Shown here piece by piece: positions 1 through 9,650 of a stretch of 64,000 nucleotides of DNA. The position numbers were made by a program, and so were the translations under genes. The DNA is from Botryosphaeria dothidea (lineage: Eukaryota > Ascomycota > Dothideomycetes > Botryosphaeriales > Botryosphaeriaceae): positions 1,240,001 to 1,304,000 of the forward strand of contig WWBZ02000073.1 of the NCBI GenBank assembly GCA_011503125.2. The letters are read 5' to 3'. How positions within the stretch are numbered: position 1 is the stretch's first letter; each line of letters starts with the position of its first letter. The notes beneath the pieces are model-generated. The model saw only the letters and a program-made list of their open reading frames with translations. It did not search any database and had not been told where the DNA came from.

Positions 1-195
1 CGTAAAACGCCGATGCAATGCCCACTTCCATGCCCAGGGGTATCTCAAAGCCAGTGACCTCCCATTGACACCATGAATGCTATGAATCTTAAAGCTGAAA
101 CTTCCTCCCTTCTTCCCACCGCATGCACAAAGCGTCAGTTCAACGGTGAAAATTCTTGTGGGAAACGAAAACAGTTACTCCAGAACAGCGTTGCT

Positions 196-459
196 CTAGC
201 GCTTCTTCTCCATCTTGGCCTTCAGCTTCTTCGCATTGAGTTCGCGCTTAGAAGGAGCGGCCTTCTTCTCAGCATCCTTCTTCACCTTCGGGTTCTCGGA
301 GGCCGTCATGTCATGACCGAAGGCCTCGCGTACCTCGGCGAGCTTGTCCTCGGTGGGCTTGTCGGCGAAGTTGTCGGACTTGCTGGAGAAGTAGAGGTTG
401 TCGAGCTCCGCGTCGAGGGTCGTCGGCGGCTTCTCAACTTTGGCCTTAATCTCGAGGTT
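196..459 (-). pseudogene. In-frame C-terminal tail after the TAA of HPYRDG copy 1
   Basis: Directly after the TAA at 460-462, the same frame stays open for 87 codons and ends at TAG 196-198. The translation looks like protein: acidic and amphipathic segments such as TLDAELDNLYFSS and EDKLAEVREAFGHDM, then a Lys-rich end (ELNAKKLKAKMEKKR). I found no plausible intron that removes the TAA and keeps frame: the only frame-compatible option from the GTTAAA donor would be 27 nt, and a longer option (about 108 nt) would delete the conserved HPYRDG. Explanations are a nonsense mutation in this strain, a base error, or stop-codon readthrough. The context TAA-AAC is not the known fungal readthrough context TGA-CTA. 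It could also be a 3' UTR that is open by chance, but its composition argues against that. Confidence 0.45.
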
Positions 460-672
460 TTAACCATCGCGATAGGGATGGGTGTTGCACCCGGCGCTGG
501 TCCAGTAGAGTTGTCCACACGAGTGCATCTCGCAGTATGCCTTGTGTAGTTTCTCCAAACACTTTGGGTCACCAACACGACGGCATGTCGGGCAGTGGTG
601 ACGATTCTTTGACTTACTCGCGGACTTGGTGCCGTCGGAGAACTGCTTCTGATTTTGCGCAATCGCAGGCAT
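460..672 (-). CDS. Small Cys-rich HPYRDG protein, copy 1 (70 aa to an in-frame TAA)
   Basis: Unrecognised family. The ATG at 672 opens a 70-codon frame. After a Lys/Ser/Gln-rich N-terminus come six cysteines at residues 27, 30, 38, 47, 52 and 62, spaced C-x2-C-x7-C-x8-C-x4-C-x9-C, followed by x2 and HPYRDG, then TAA. The number and spacing of Cys plus the His suggest a zinc-binding fold, but that is inference. A second gene at 30791-31171 has exactly the same Cys spacing and the same HPYRDG, which makes this frame very likely real. The same reading frame continues past the TAA for 87 more lysine-rich codons (separate entry), so the functional protein may once have been about 158 aa. No intron is needed within the 70 codons, whereas copy 2 has one directly before its first Cys. 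It is transcribed away from the APH-like gene at 1130. Confidence 0.6.
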   Translation of the reverse strand: MPAIAQNQKQFSDGTKSASKSKNRHHCPTCRRVGDPKCLEKLHKAYCEMHSCGQLYWTSAGCNTHPYRDG

Positions 673-1129
673 TGTTGAAAGGGGGTTATGTAGCAGGACT
701 TGGGTAGGAGCTCTCGGATGGTTTGAATGGAGATAGAGAAGGCGGTTCGAGAAGCGTTGAGAGGTTGACTAGGTAATCGAGGATGATGGAGTGTCGTTGA
801 AGAAGGAGAGTGTGTCGACTCGATATGATATAATGCTCGGACGCGGCGCCATGGTGACTGAATGTTAGCACTTGTGTTGTTTTCTCGAGTGAATGTATGT
901 AGCGCGTCCAGTGTAAGTAAACAACACCCCGGTGTTTCTTGACGCGTTAGTGTTAAGGGGCTCGACTATAACCATTCTCCCTTTCAGCACAACCCCGAAC
1001 TCGATCACTCTTGCCTCCATCTTACACACGGTGCATCTCTACTCACGAACACAGACCGCACCCATTGTGGACTTGGGAGCGGCAAACCGCGGCCATCTCC
1101 GATCTGCGAGAACCCGAGAATTCTTTACC
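673..1129. promoter_or_regulatory. Divergent spacer between HPYRDG copy 1 and the APH-like gene
   Basis: This 457-bp stretch separates two outward-facing start codons (672 minus, 1130 plus), so it should hold both promoters. The frame of the APH-like gene stays open upstream to 932 but has no ATG there (position 932 is GTG). No clear TATA box was seen. There is no other gene. Confidence 0.45.
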
Positions 1130-2989
1130 ATGCACCAGCCACAAACGATCCAGGGTCGGATACTCGACGGGGTGTGCTGTGGCCTTGGCCTTGGGCACTT
1201 TGCTCAGGGTCCAACTGCTGGCGGCGCTGGCTCTCGCACCTTCCCCAACGCCCCAGCCACTGCTCCTTCTGCACCGCACCACCGCCAAGATTCGAGCTTC
1301 ACCTCGGACTTGACAAACACTCCACTTCCAGATCCTACCAGCATGCCCGGCAAGTGCAAACTTGAACGCATGTTCCGCAACTTCATGCACTCCATTCGCC
1401 ATGGCCAGTCCGCTGGTCCCGCATCCACCGCCGCCACCTCACCTACCTTAGTGCCCTCGACCTTCGACACTACTGCCAAGCTGGACACCAAACCCCGCAA
1501 CACCTGCCAGAAGAGGTGCCATCACGCCTTCCGGAAAGCTTTGCGGATGCTCGGCCTCAAGAACTCCAAGGCCAAGCATGTTGCGACACCCCCCAAGGCC
1601 GCTCCATCCGGGAAGCCAGCACAGCCGACCCTCAGCGCCCGCATTGCAGCTTGGTCTGGCGAGGCTAAGTTCGGGCCCGTCCTGAAGATTCCTGACTGCG
1701 CCGTCATCGAACTGGCTCTTGATCTCGCCTCGAGAAGCTCGGCCATACCCAAGAACATCCTGGCCGATGGCTCCGACATCAAGGTCATCGCCAAGACGAG
1801 GGGCCAGAACAACCGGGTCTTCATCGTCCAATACCAGGAGGATCTCAAGATTTGCGTGCGCGTTCCGGCATGTGCTTGGGAGGGCGCCTGGACCGACAAG
1901 GACGCTGAGGCTCTCCGCACTCAGGTTCGCACCATGCAGTACATCAAGAGGCACACCAAATGCCCCATTCCCGAGATTGTCACTTACGACACCACCTTCA
2001 ACAACGCAATCAACGCGCCACATGTTGTCATGACCTACGTTGAGGGCCGTCCTGTTGAAGACCTCTGGTACGAGAAGGACGGTTCATTGTCACTGGAGGC
2101 GAAGCGTCAGAACATCTTGCGTTCTCTTGCCAGCGGTGTGGCACAGCTGCGCTCTCTCACTTTCGACAAGATGGGTGCTCTCCGATTCACCTCCGACGAA
2201 GACAACAGCCCTACCCCCGGCCCATCACATCTTCTGAACTTCGGAGTCAGTCGCACTCCCAGCTTCATGGAGTACGTCGACGAGGTGGACAAGGAGAACG
2301 AGCCGCAACCCAACTCGGAGGTCTACTTCCGGAAGGTGCTTGAGGAATGGAAGGAGGGGGAGACGAGCCCTTCTGAAGACGACCCACACTCGGGCGGCTT
2401 GGAACTTTACGAAGACTTGGGAACCTACCGCCTCTTCTCCATGCTGTTGGATGAACTGCCTTTCACGAAGAGCGAAGAGCCGGAAGTGTTCGTCCTCGCA
2501 CCTCCCGACTTCGACGATCAAAACATACTCGCTGACGAACATGGTAACGTCACTGCAATCCTCGATTGGGACCGCATCGAGACATGCACGCGTTTCGTAG
2601 GCTGGTGCCGCTTTCCTGAGTTCCTTCACGTGGACTGGGACGAGGAGGGCGACTATTTCTGGCCTCATTGGGGACAGGTCATGTCACCTGTGCAGTTTGA
2701 CAAGTACCGCGCAGACTACACTCGATACATGACCGAGGCTTGCGATGGGGGTGAGGATTGCAAGTACACAGCAAAGTCACATCTCTATGAAAAAGTCTTG
2801 GCTGCCATTGGCCGGAAGACTGCTATGGAGAGCATTCTGGACTTTCTCATGCCCATGGTCATTCCACGCGCTCACGTCAAGCCGATGAGGAAGCACATCG
2901 GCGAGAAGGGTCTTGAGCCAGAGGAGGAAGAAGTCATCCGGCAGGGTTTCAGGAAGTTGCTGCAGTGCCAAAGCATTCCGGGGAAGTAA
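1130..2989 (+). CDS. Phosphotransferase-like (APH/choline kinase superfamily) protein
   Basis: A single-exon frame of 619 aa from the ATG at 1130; ATG 1343 (548 aa) is an alternative, since the first 70 residues are low-complexity. The C-terminal two-thirds is a protein-kinase-like fold of the APH superfamily: a hinge-like segment HVVMTYVEGRPVEDLWYE (about 2020-2075), a catalytic-loop segment PPDFDDQNIL (about 2503-2532) with the catalytic Asp and Asn, and ILDWD (about 2559-2573) matching the Mg-binding motif. The usual His of HGD is Pro here. Fungi carry many such genes of unknown substrate, often with this DFD-x-QN variant; true antibiotic phosphorylation is not implied. The frame is continuous to TAA 2989, so no intron is called. 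Family assignment is firm; substrate and cellular role are unknown. Confidence 0.8.
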   Translation: MHQPQTIQGRILDGVCCGLGLGHFAQGPTAGGAGSRTFPNAPATAPSAPHHRQDSSFTSDLTNTPLPDPTSMPGKCKLERMFRNFMHSIRHGQSAGPASTAATSPTLVPSTFDTTAKLDTKPRNTCQKRCHHAFRKALRMLGLKNSKAKHVATPPKAAPSGKPAQPTLSARIAAWSGEAKFGPVLKIPDCAVIELALDLASRSSAIPKNILADGSDIKVIAKTRGQNNRVFIVQYQEDLKICVRVPACAWEGAWTDKDAEALRTQVRTMQYIKRHTKCPIPEIVTYDTTFNNAINAPHVVMTYVEGRPVEDLWYEKDGSLSLEAKRQNILRSLASGVAQLRSLTFDKMGALRFTSDEDNSPTPGPSHLLNFGVSRTPSFMEYVDEVDKENEPQPNSEVYFRKVLEEWKEGETSPSEDDPHSGGLELYEDLGTYRLFSMLLDELPFTKSEEPEVFVLAPPDFDDQNILADEHGNVTAILDWDRIETCTRFVGWCRFPEFLHVDWDEEGDYFWPHWGQVMSPVQFDKYRADYTRYMTEACDGGEDCKYTAKSHLYEKVLAAIGRKTAMESILDFLMPMVIPRAHVKPMRKHIGEKGLEPEEEEVIRQGFRKLLQCQSIPGK

Positions 2990-3003
2990 ATGCGGATTTC
3001 CGC

Positions 3004-3027
3004 ATTCGGACCATTCGGACCATTCGG
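3004..3027. repeat. Short tandem repeat after the APH-like gene
   Basis: The 9-bp unit ATTCGGACC occurs twice in a row and is followed by a partial third copy (ATTCGG), starting 15 bp after the stop codon at 2989. It lies in the probable 3' UTR. No function is evident. Confidence 0.7.
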
Positions 3028-3559
3028 TCTAAAATATGCGAGGATATGACTTGCCGTTGGGATTTCAAATCTGCAAGTGGTTGGTGTGTTGCGTTGTCGC
3101 TTGTTTCCCTGTTTTCTATAGGGGCGTTCTGTCCACGAATTGTTCGGCTGTGGATTGACAATGTGGGAAGACAGCGCGGCGGTCAATAGCGGCGGCGGAG
3201 AGCGGCGACCAACGAGGGAGCGGTCTGCCGACGGCGGGCCGTGGGTCAAGACGTCACTCCTGACCTCACTCGTGATTTCACCAGATTCTCGCAACACTCT
3301 GGGCCGATTGTGACTAAAGGTTTCAGACGGGCCCGGGGACCTCAAAATTGGTAGAGAAATGTACAGACGACTTGAAAAACACACTGCTTGCCAATATAGA
3401 GCAAGTTGCACGCAATGGAGAGGGCGGTTCAGTCAGCGCTGGGCCGAAGCGGCAGAACGGCACGGCGCAGAAAGCGGCTCAACGCCAGGCGACCATTGGC
3501 GCAGACTTGCCTCATTGGGGAATACGATTACTCATGGCATACATGGATGTCCGTTCTGC

Positions 3560-3578
3560 GGGGTTCGACACGAACCCC
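3560..3578. promoter_or_regulatory. Perfect inverted repeat in the MFS promoter
   Basis: GGGGTTCG-ACA-CGAACCCC: two perfect 8-bp arms with a 3-bp centre, 235 bp upstream of the MFS start codon. Palindromes of this type are commonly bound by dimeric regulators, but no protein can be named from sequence. It resembles the B-box word of tRNA genes only by chance; no tRNA cloverleaf can be folded around it. Confidence 0.4.
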
Positions 3579-3654
3579 ACAAGCAGCCCGAATTTTTCGC
3601 TGTCCGCCTCTTCGCATCCCTTTCTCACCGGCCGTGACCCTCTTTTTCCCCGCC

Positions 3655-3662
3655 TATATATA
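3655..3662 (+). promoter_or_regulatory. TATA box of the MFS gene
   Basis: TATATATA preceded by a pyrimidine-rich tract, 151 bp upstream of the ATG at 3813. TATA-containing promoters in fungi tend to belong to regulated rather than housekeeping genes, which fits a nutrient transporter. Confidence 0.55.
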
Positions 3663-3812
3663 CCCTGCCGGTTCCCATCCGCGTCTTCGAGAAGTAGGCC
3701 TGCGGTGTTAGAGTGGACGACGACAGGAACAGGAAAGAAGTCTATAGCGAATAGAGTTTGAAAGAGCAAGGATCCTGGTCTTACCGAACCCGCACCGCGA
3801 CACCAGCGACGA

Positions 3813-5468
3813 ATGCACCCACAACCCAAAGGCAGCAAGCCAGGACCAATTGAACCGCCGTATCACGGAACGAGCGCAATAGTCACCGACCCCATTGTCC
3901 CAGAAGCTCAGGACTTGCCCAAATGCGATCCTTCTGAACAGACGTTGGACGAGAAAGAATGGACCTCGCCCGATGAAAAGAAGCCGCGCACTGCCCCTCT
4001 GAATGAGGATGCAGAGCGCACCGCCGGCTCCTCGCCTCCGTCTTCCGCCTCTTCCGATGCCTCGAGTGAGCTGTCTGCCTCGGATGAGGATGTCTACCCT
4101 GAAGGAGGCACGAAGGCGTGGCTCGTCGTGCTTGGGTCCTTTTCCGGCATGCTCGCTTCCTTCGGCATGATGTGAGTCCTCCCGACAATGTCGTCATTAC
4201 TCGAAACCTCGTCCAAACTTTGCTAAACGTGCAATTGCCGACAGGAACTCTATCGGCACTTTCCAAGCCTACCTGGCTACCCACCAGCTGTCGCATCTGG
4301 ATGAGAGCACTATAGGTTGGATTTTTTCCATCTACACCTTCCTCTCCTTCTTCTGCGGCATCCAAATCGGTCCCCTCTTCGACCAATATGGCCCGCGCTA
4401 CTTGGTTCTCGCAGGTAACATCCTGCTCATCGCATCCATGCTCCTCCTGGGCGTGTGCAAGGGTACATCCCGACCTCCACCACTTACCGCAACTCATCAG
4501 TTTCTGACATGCTCCCAGAATACTACCAATTCCTCATCGTCTTCGGCATCCTCGGCGGCACCGGCACCTCGCTGATCTTCACGCCCGCTATCGCCAGCAT
4601 CGGCCACTTCTTCAAGGCCAAGCGCGGCGCGGCGGTGGGCGTAGCTGCCGCGGGCGGCTCCATCGGCGGCATCATCTTCCCGCTGATGCTGCAGTCGCTC
4701 TTTCCGAAGGTCGGCTTCGGCTGGGCGACGCGCGTACTCGGCCTCATTTTTATTCTGCTGTGCGGCGTCGCCCAGCTGTGCATCCGCTCGCGCCTGCCGC
4801 CCAAGCCCGGCGGCTCCGTGATGCCCGATTTCCGGATCTTCAAGGATATCCCGTTCACGCTGGTGACGGCGGGAGTGTTCTTCATGGAGTGGGGCTTGTT
4901 CATCCCGATCACGTACTTGACGTCCTTTGCGCTGTCGTCGAACGCGGTCGACTCGACGTTCGCGTACCAGTTGATCGCGGTGCTCAACGCCGGCAGCAGC
5001 GTCGGCCGCTGGGCTCCCGGGTACGTCGCGGACCGGCTGGGAAGGTTCAACTGCATGGTCGGCGCGCTGCTGATGTGCTTCGTGACGACCCTCGCGCTGT
5101 GGCTGCCCGCGACCATCATGACGCCCGTCGGTGAGTACTCCACCGACGGTGGCGCGGTCAAAGGCTTGACCATCGCGTTCGCTCTCCTCTTCGGCATTGC
5201 GTCCGGCAGCAACATCTCGCTGGTGCCCGTGTGCGTCGGCCAGCTCTGCAAGATGGAGGAGTATGGCCGTTATTACGGGACGTGCTACACCGTCGTCAGC
5301 TTCGGGACGCTCACTGGCATTCCGATTGCGGGGAGCTTGCTGCAGGCGACGGAGGATAGGTATTGGGGCGTTGCTATCTTTACGATTGCGACGTATGCGC
5401 TGGCGGTTGCGAGCTTCTTGGGTGCGAGGGTGCTGAAGGCTGGGTGGAGTATGAGCATTAAGTTTTGA
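3813..5468 (+). CDS. MFS transporter, monocarboxylate-porter (MCT/MCH) type
   Basis: Spliced model: 3813-4171, 4245-4462, 4519-5468, giving 508 aa. The first 100 or so residues are hydrophilic, Ser/Asp/Glu-rich and presumably cytosolic. The rest is a 12-helix major facilitator. Intron 1 (GTGAGT...ACAG) restores the family hallmark [11 protein letters not shown] in helix 1; intron 2 (GTACAT...CCCAG) restores [19 protein letters not shown] and the following [12 protein letters not shown], both typical of fungal monocarboxylate-porter homologs. Length is usual for the family. It should sit in the plasma or an organelle membrane and move small organic acids or related solutes; the real substrate cannot be read from sequence (many fungal members, such as yeast Mch proteins, do not carry monocarboxylates). 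A TATA box and a palindrome precede it. Exon 3 is more GC-rich than the surrounding spacers. Confidence 0.9.
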
Positions 5469-7126
5469 GTGGTCATGGGTTTCGGTTTACGTGCATTGTA
5501 GTAGTTGGATGGATGTGCGACGATAGAACTGATGATGTCTGACGAGAGAATCTAGATTGAATAGAGGAAACGTCACGCGGATGCAGCGCGCCAGACCTAC
5601 CGATCCCATCATTGTGTGCGCTTGCCTCTGCCGCACTCGGTTGCAGTACCCCTCTGTACCTGATCCTGGCATTTGTCCATCAGCACCCCAACAACACTAT
5701 GCGGCCGTTCATCATCACTGCCGATGTCTCTCGCTACCGATCCTCGGCTCTTCGAATGTCACCTGCTCGCCTACGCAAACATGGTAGGAGTACGAAATCA
5801 CGCGTGTAGAAAAAATATTGACAAGACTCCGTCATCCCCTGGGCTGGATCACGATCGTACCCCTCCGGCTCAAACATCCTTCACCCACCTCGAAATGCCG
5901 AGACGCGGCAATCGCCGGACGTGGGATCGACAAAGTACACCGTACGGCAGCTGCCGCCCGTCGGAGTGACGAAGTCCATCGCACATCCGCCCCGAAGGAC
6001 ACTTCCCAATTCAGCCCCCGACCGCAAGCAATGCAGAGACCCGTCCAGAACAGTTGGCAAAAGTCCACCTCACGCACTGCCTTGCCGGGGCAAAAATAAC
6101 GCGCGTGACCGATTGGCAGCATGTCTAACCGCTAGTCCCAAACACGATGCCGTTTTGCACAGCGGAGCCTCCTCCGTGAACGCGTGGAGATTTCCGGTTT
6201 CGCGGTGTTTTTCGGCGGCCGGCAGGCACCGTCGACGACAGCTGTAAGGGAACAAAAGAAAAACCGGCTCGCAGCGGAGTGGAGGGGACGGAGGAAGCGG
6301 AGGAGGAGGAAGAGGGTGGAGGGAATAATGGAGCTCCGAAACGCGTGCTGAGACCGATGCGGCAACAAGGGTGGTTTCCGCTAAAGGAGGGGGGCTCGAA
6401 CGGATGGACCGAACCCGAACCCGACGATGCCTCCTCTCTGTTCCCTTATTCATGCCTTATCGGAGGATGGTGGAAGTGGTGGTGGGGGCGGGACGAAGTA
6501 GTGAAGGCGGGAAGTAGGGGTGGGAAGGAAGAGCTGTCAACAATCAACAAAGCCCGATTCGGAAGAAATCAGGGAGAGAAGCGTGATCTGTTGGAAAAGT
6601 TAGCGGTTGAGATTCGAAATAAGCTCAAAGCATATTGCAGAATGACAGGTCGGAAACGAATGAAGTCAAACACGGGCATTCAAAGAACGGTCTTTTCTTT
6701 TTCATCTTTCTTTTGATGTGATTCTTCCCTCCAAAGGGATTTAGATTGTCCATCTCGCCGAACTAACCAGAGTCCCGGGTCGAGATGAGAACGGGTACGG
6801 ATATCTTATGTCCTTGCGCGTCAGGGTATCCTTTCCATCCATAGAGTTTTCCTTTCTTTCCAGACCAACCGTCATGCTTGTCTCTCATAAGACCACATGA
6901 CCTCATCAACTACAACTCATACAGCATCCGTACACCGAATGCTTCCGTAAATATCCAACAGCAGAAAAAGCAACAACACCTATAGCTCCCGCACCCGCCC
7001 ATGCTCAACCAAATGAATGTGCTTTTCGTCCTTGCGCCTCCCCCTCCGGCGCATCTTCGCGCGAAAATGCAACGCCCGCTATATATGCAAACGAATGTCC
7101 TTAAACCTGCTTGTTAACTACTTTCT
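5469..7126. other. Spacer between convergent MFS and two-helix protein genes
   Basis: 1.66 kb between two 3' ends. A purine-rich tract (GGA/GAGG words) lies at about 6275-6330. Several short frames exist on both strands but none has a recognisable domain, sensible start or splice signals. I see no gene here. Confidence 0.5.
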
Positions 7127-8537
7127 TCATCTGATGCCGAGCCCGCCCCTGTACGCGGGATGCACGTCGCTCATGGTATCTGGCGCCTGCGGCGCCATCG
7201 AGCGCGGCTCGGCTTCGACGACGTATCGCACGCCATCGTCAGAGAGGTAGCTCGGCGGTCTCCCCTCCCCATCGCCGCTGCCCCGCCTATGCTGCGGCTC
7301 CGGGCTTTGGAAGGGGTCGAGCAGCTGATTGGGCTGCGCGTTGGCCGGGTTGGCCGAAGAGGGGTTCTGGCGGAGGGGATGCATGTTGTCGACGCGCTGC
7401 CAATGGAGGAGGTTCGGGTTGATGGGCTGAGAGTCGAACGTTAGAAATAGGTTGCGATTACTGCTCGAACTGCAACTTACCACGCTGGACCGCCAGAGAC
7501 CGTATGCTGGAGGTGGAGCCTTCAGAATCTCCTTCTCGGGGTCGAGGACGTGCACGGGATCCACTTCCTCGGCGAGCTCCTCGTCTCGCGCCAGGTGCAC
7601 GCGTATCGGCCTGTCTGGCTGGAAGCCATCGGGACCAGCCATGTCTGGTATGCGCGGAATCTCGCTCACGCGCTTGGGATTGAGAGACAACATGCAAAGC
7701 CTGACCAGTGAGTGGCAGAAAAGGATCGTGGTGCTGAGAATGATGAGAATGAAAAGCACATGGATTTCCTGTCCAGTGCGGGGACGCGTGAGAGCGATTG
7801 AAAGGTCTGCCACAAGTTAGTGATGCGCACGCCTGCTGTACGGTGCGCTCGCACTTACAGGTTGTCAAAACCATGGCAAGGAAGATGCCGCTACCCAGAC
7901 ATAGCATTGCCTTCTTCCTTATTGGCGTGGTGGGGGTACCCCAAGCTCCACGCGAGCCTCCACTTCCACTCCTGGTTCTCCCAGAACTGCGCCGCCTTAT
8001 CCATGCTCTCTGCTGCCGCTTCCTGGCCCTCTGATTGATGAGGATTGCCAGCTGTGCAGTCTCTGGATCAACCCCCTCGTACAATGAGGATTCCCGAGTA
8101 TATGCGGCCGGAGGTGCCACGGGAGCGCCGCCATGTTGGGGGCTGGGTATGACAGCGGGGCGATAGGAGCGGATGGGCTGCTGCTGGTGGAGCGGGGTCT
8201 GGGATTCAGACGAGTCGCGGGGGATATCAAACTGAGGTGAATTGCTCCCGGGCGTATAGTTTCCACGACGGAAAACGCTCGAGAACGGGATCTTGGGTGT
8301 GCTGCGACTGGAAAGAGCGGGCGAATCGGCGTAGATTGAGCTTCCCTGGAGTAATGAACGGACCTGGGACTGGACAGCGGAAATAGTAGACGGCGTGGAG
8401 GACGCAGCGGATGGCGACGACGTGACGGACGCGGGTTGCGGCGGTGTTTGCGGCTGTGTTTGCGGTACGTCCTGAGGTTGTGCAGCTCCACGGCCGAAAA
8501 GAGGGACTTGGAAAGGAAATTGAAAAGGCATAGGCAT
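7127..8537 (-). CDS. Fungal two-helix membrane protein with Pro-rich N-terminus, unnamed family
   Basis: Spliced model (minus): 8537-7859, 7806-7481, 7426-7127, 434 aa. Residues 1 to about 170 are Pro/Gln/Ser-rich and disordered. A basic patch (RARKRQQRAWIRRRSSG) precedes a first hydrophobic helix at about 208-226; intron 1 (GTAAGT...CACTAAC...GGCAG) splits the gene just after it. LALTR-like residues lead to a second strong helix at about 240-262 (VLFILIILSTTILFCHSLVR). The rest is a hydrophilic tail. Intron 2 (7427-7480) is 54 nt and in frame, so the unspliced frame also reads through. The pattern resembles a family of uncharacterised proteins seen across Pezizomycotina, but I cannot name one. 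Likely a two-pass membrane protein with both long tails on the same, probably cytosolic, side. No catalytic motif is visible. Confidence 0.75.
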
Positions 8538-9650
8538 CTTGACGTCGGCCTGCGGTGGTGTGCCTGGAACTTTTGGAGGAGTGTACGCGTCGAGTCCCCA
8601 CGAGAAGCCAACGCACAGCGTCCGGGTGGCCTGAGATATGAATGGATCGCGGGCGTGCAGAGGCAGTCGATATTAATGGTTCACTGCTGACGCCAGACAC
8701 GTGGATTGTTTACATCCACAACGCCCCAGCAGGATGCACAGCTCGGGTCAGGCCGATAGGCCAGGCGAGGGTTCTCTCCGATGCGCGTCCCCCAGGCTCG
8801 CGGGAGTAGAGGCGGGTTCGTGGGTCGAGGAGCCAATGACTGGAGCCGGTCCGTGGTCAGAAAGAGAGAGGGCAGATACGGGTTGGTGAGTGATTGGCTT
8901 TGGCGGGAGGGTTAAGGTTAGCAAGTGGGCCGGGTATGGACAAGAGGTCTCCAAACAAGCATGGCCGCAGCCAGTCAATTGCACAAGCGACAGACTGAGC
9001 AAAAGACAAAAGAGAGAGGCCTCTGGGGCCACAAAAGGGCAGCGACGAGAGGAAATGCGAAACTGGGGTGGTCGAGGCTCCACTGGGTCGAGGTTAAGAG
9101 GAGCGCGTCCAAACAAGCAGCGGCAGCCGTGCTGGCGCCCATGCCGGTCGCACGAAGCCGGCAAGGGTTCTGATGCTGCATGAGATGCCAGGGCCGGGCC
9201 ATTGTATCAGCTGGGGTGCGCGGTGCTCGGTGGAGATTCAAGTCGCGACGCTGAAACACGCGACCAGCCGGGGATCTTCAGCCAGCCGCGCGTGGCCTAT
9301 CAATACCCCAACTGTGCCGAATGCTGCGAACACCGAGCCGCGGGTCGCGCAAGCTGCCGGAGAACTTATAGCCATCGTCGCCGCACCGGGCTCGTGTTTG
9401 CTTGCTTTAAATTACTACCTGCACCACCCTGCCAGCGCCTGTCGACTTCATGCCGCCCGCTCGTTGCGCCGTCCATCTCGCCCCTCGCTCTTCCTCTGTT
9501 CGCGCGCGTTTCTGCGCATCTTTCTCTCCAGCTGCGCCGGCAGCGACGCGGAGCCACAACGGCTGCTTTAATTTGCAGCAAGTAAGGTCTGCTCTGTGAC
9601 ACAAATAACCTCAAACCAATCCCGCTAGCCAGATCCGGCAGCCGTCGTCC
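8538..9650. other. Spacer upstream of the two-helix protein gene
   Basis: 1.1 kb between the start of the two-helix gene and the 3' end of the SNRNP40 gene, both on the minus strand. It should contain the promoter of the former. Frames present (for example around 8750-9250) lack domains and splice support. No gene seen. Confidence 0.5.

Larger units (their letters stand above)
2990..3812. promoter_or_regulatory. Spacer: APH 3' end and MFS promoter
   Basis: Both flanking genes point right, so this holds the APH 3' UTR and the promoter of the MFS gene. A CT-rich stretch (about 3640-3650) runs straight into a TATATATA element, and an 8-bp inverted repeat lies upstream; both have their own entries. 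No coding frame is convincing. Confidence 0.6.

Noticed and set aside
460..465. Programmed readthrough of the TAA as in fungal peroxisomal isoforms
   Set aside because: The known context is TGA-CTA; here it is TAA-AAC, and no peroxisomal signal ends the tail. Kept only as one of several explanations.
932..1129. N-terminal extension of the APH-like protein from 932
   Set aside because: Position 932 is GTG, and no in-frame ATG lies before 1130.
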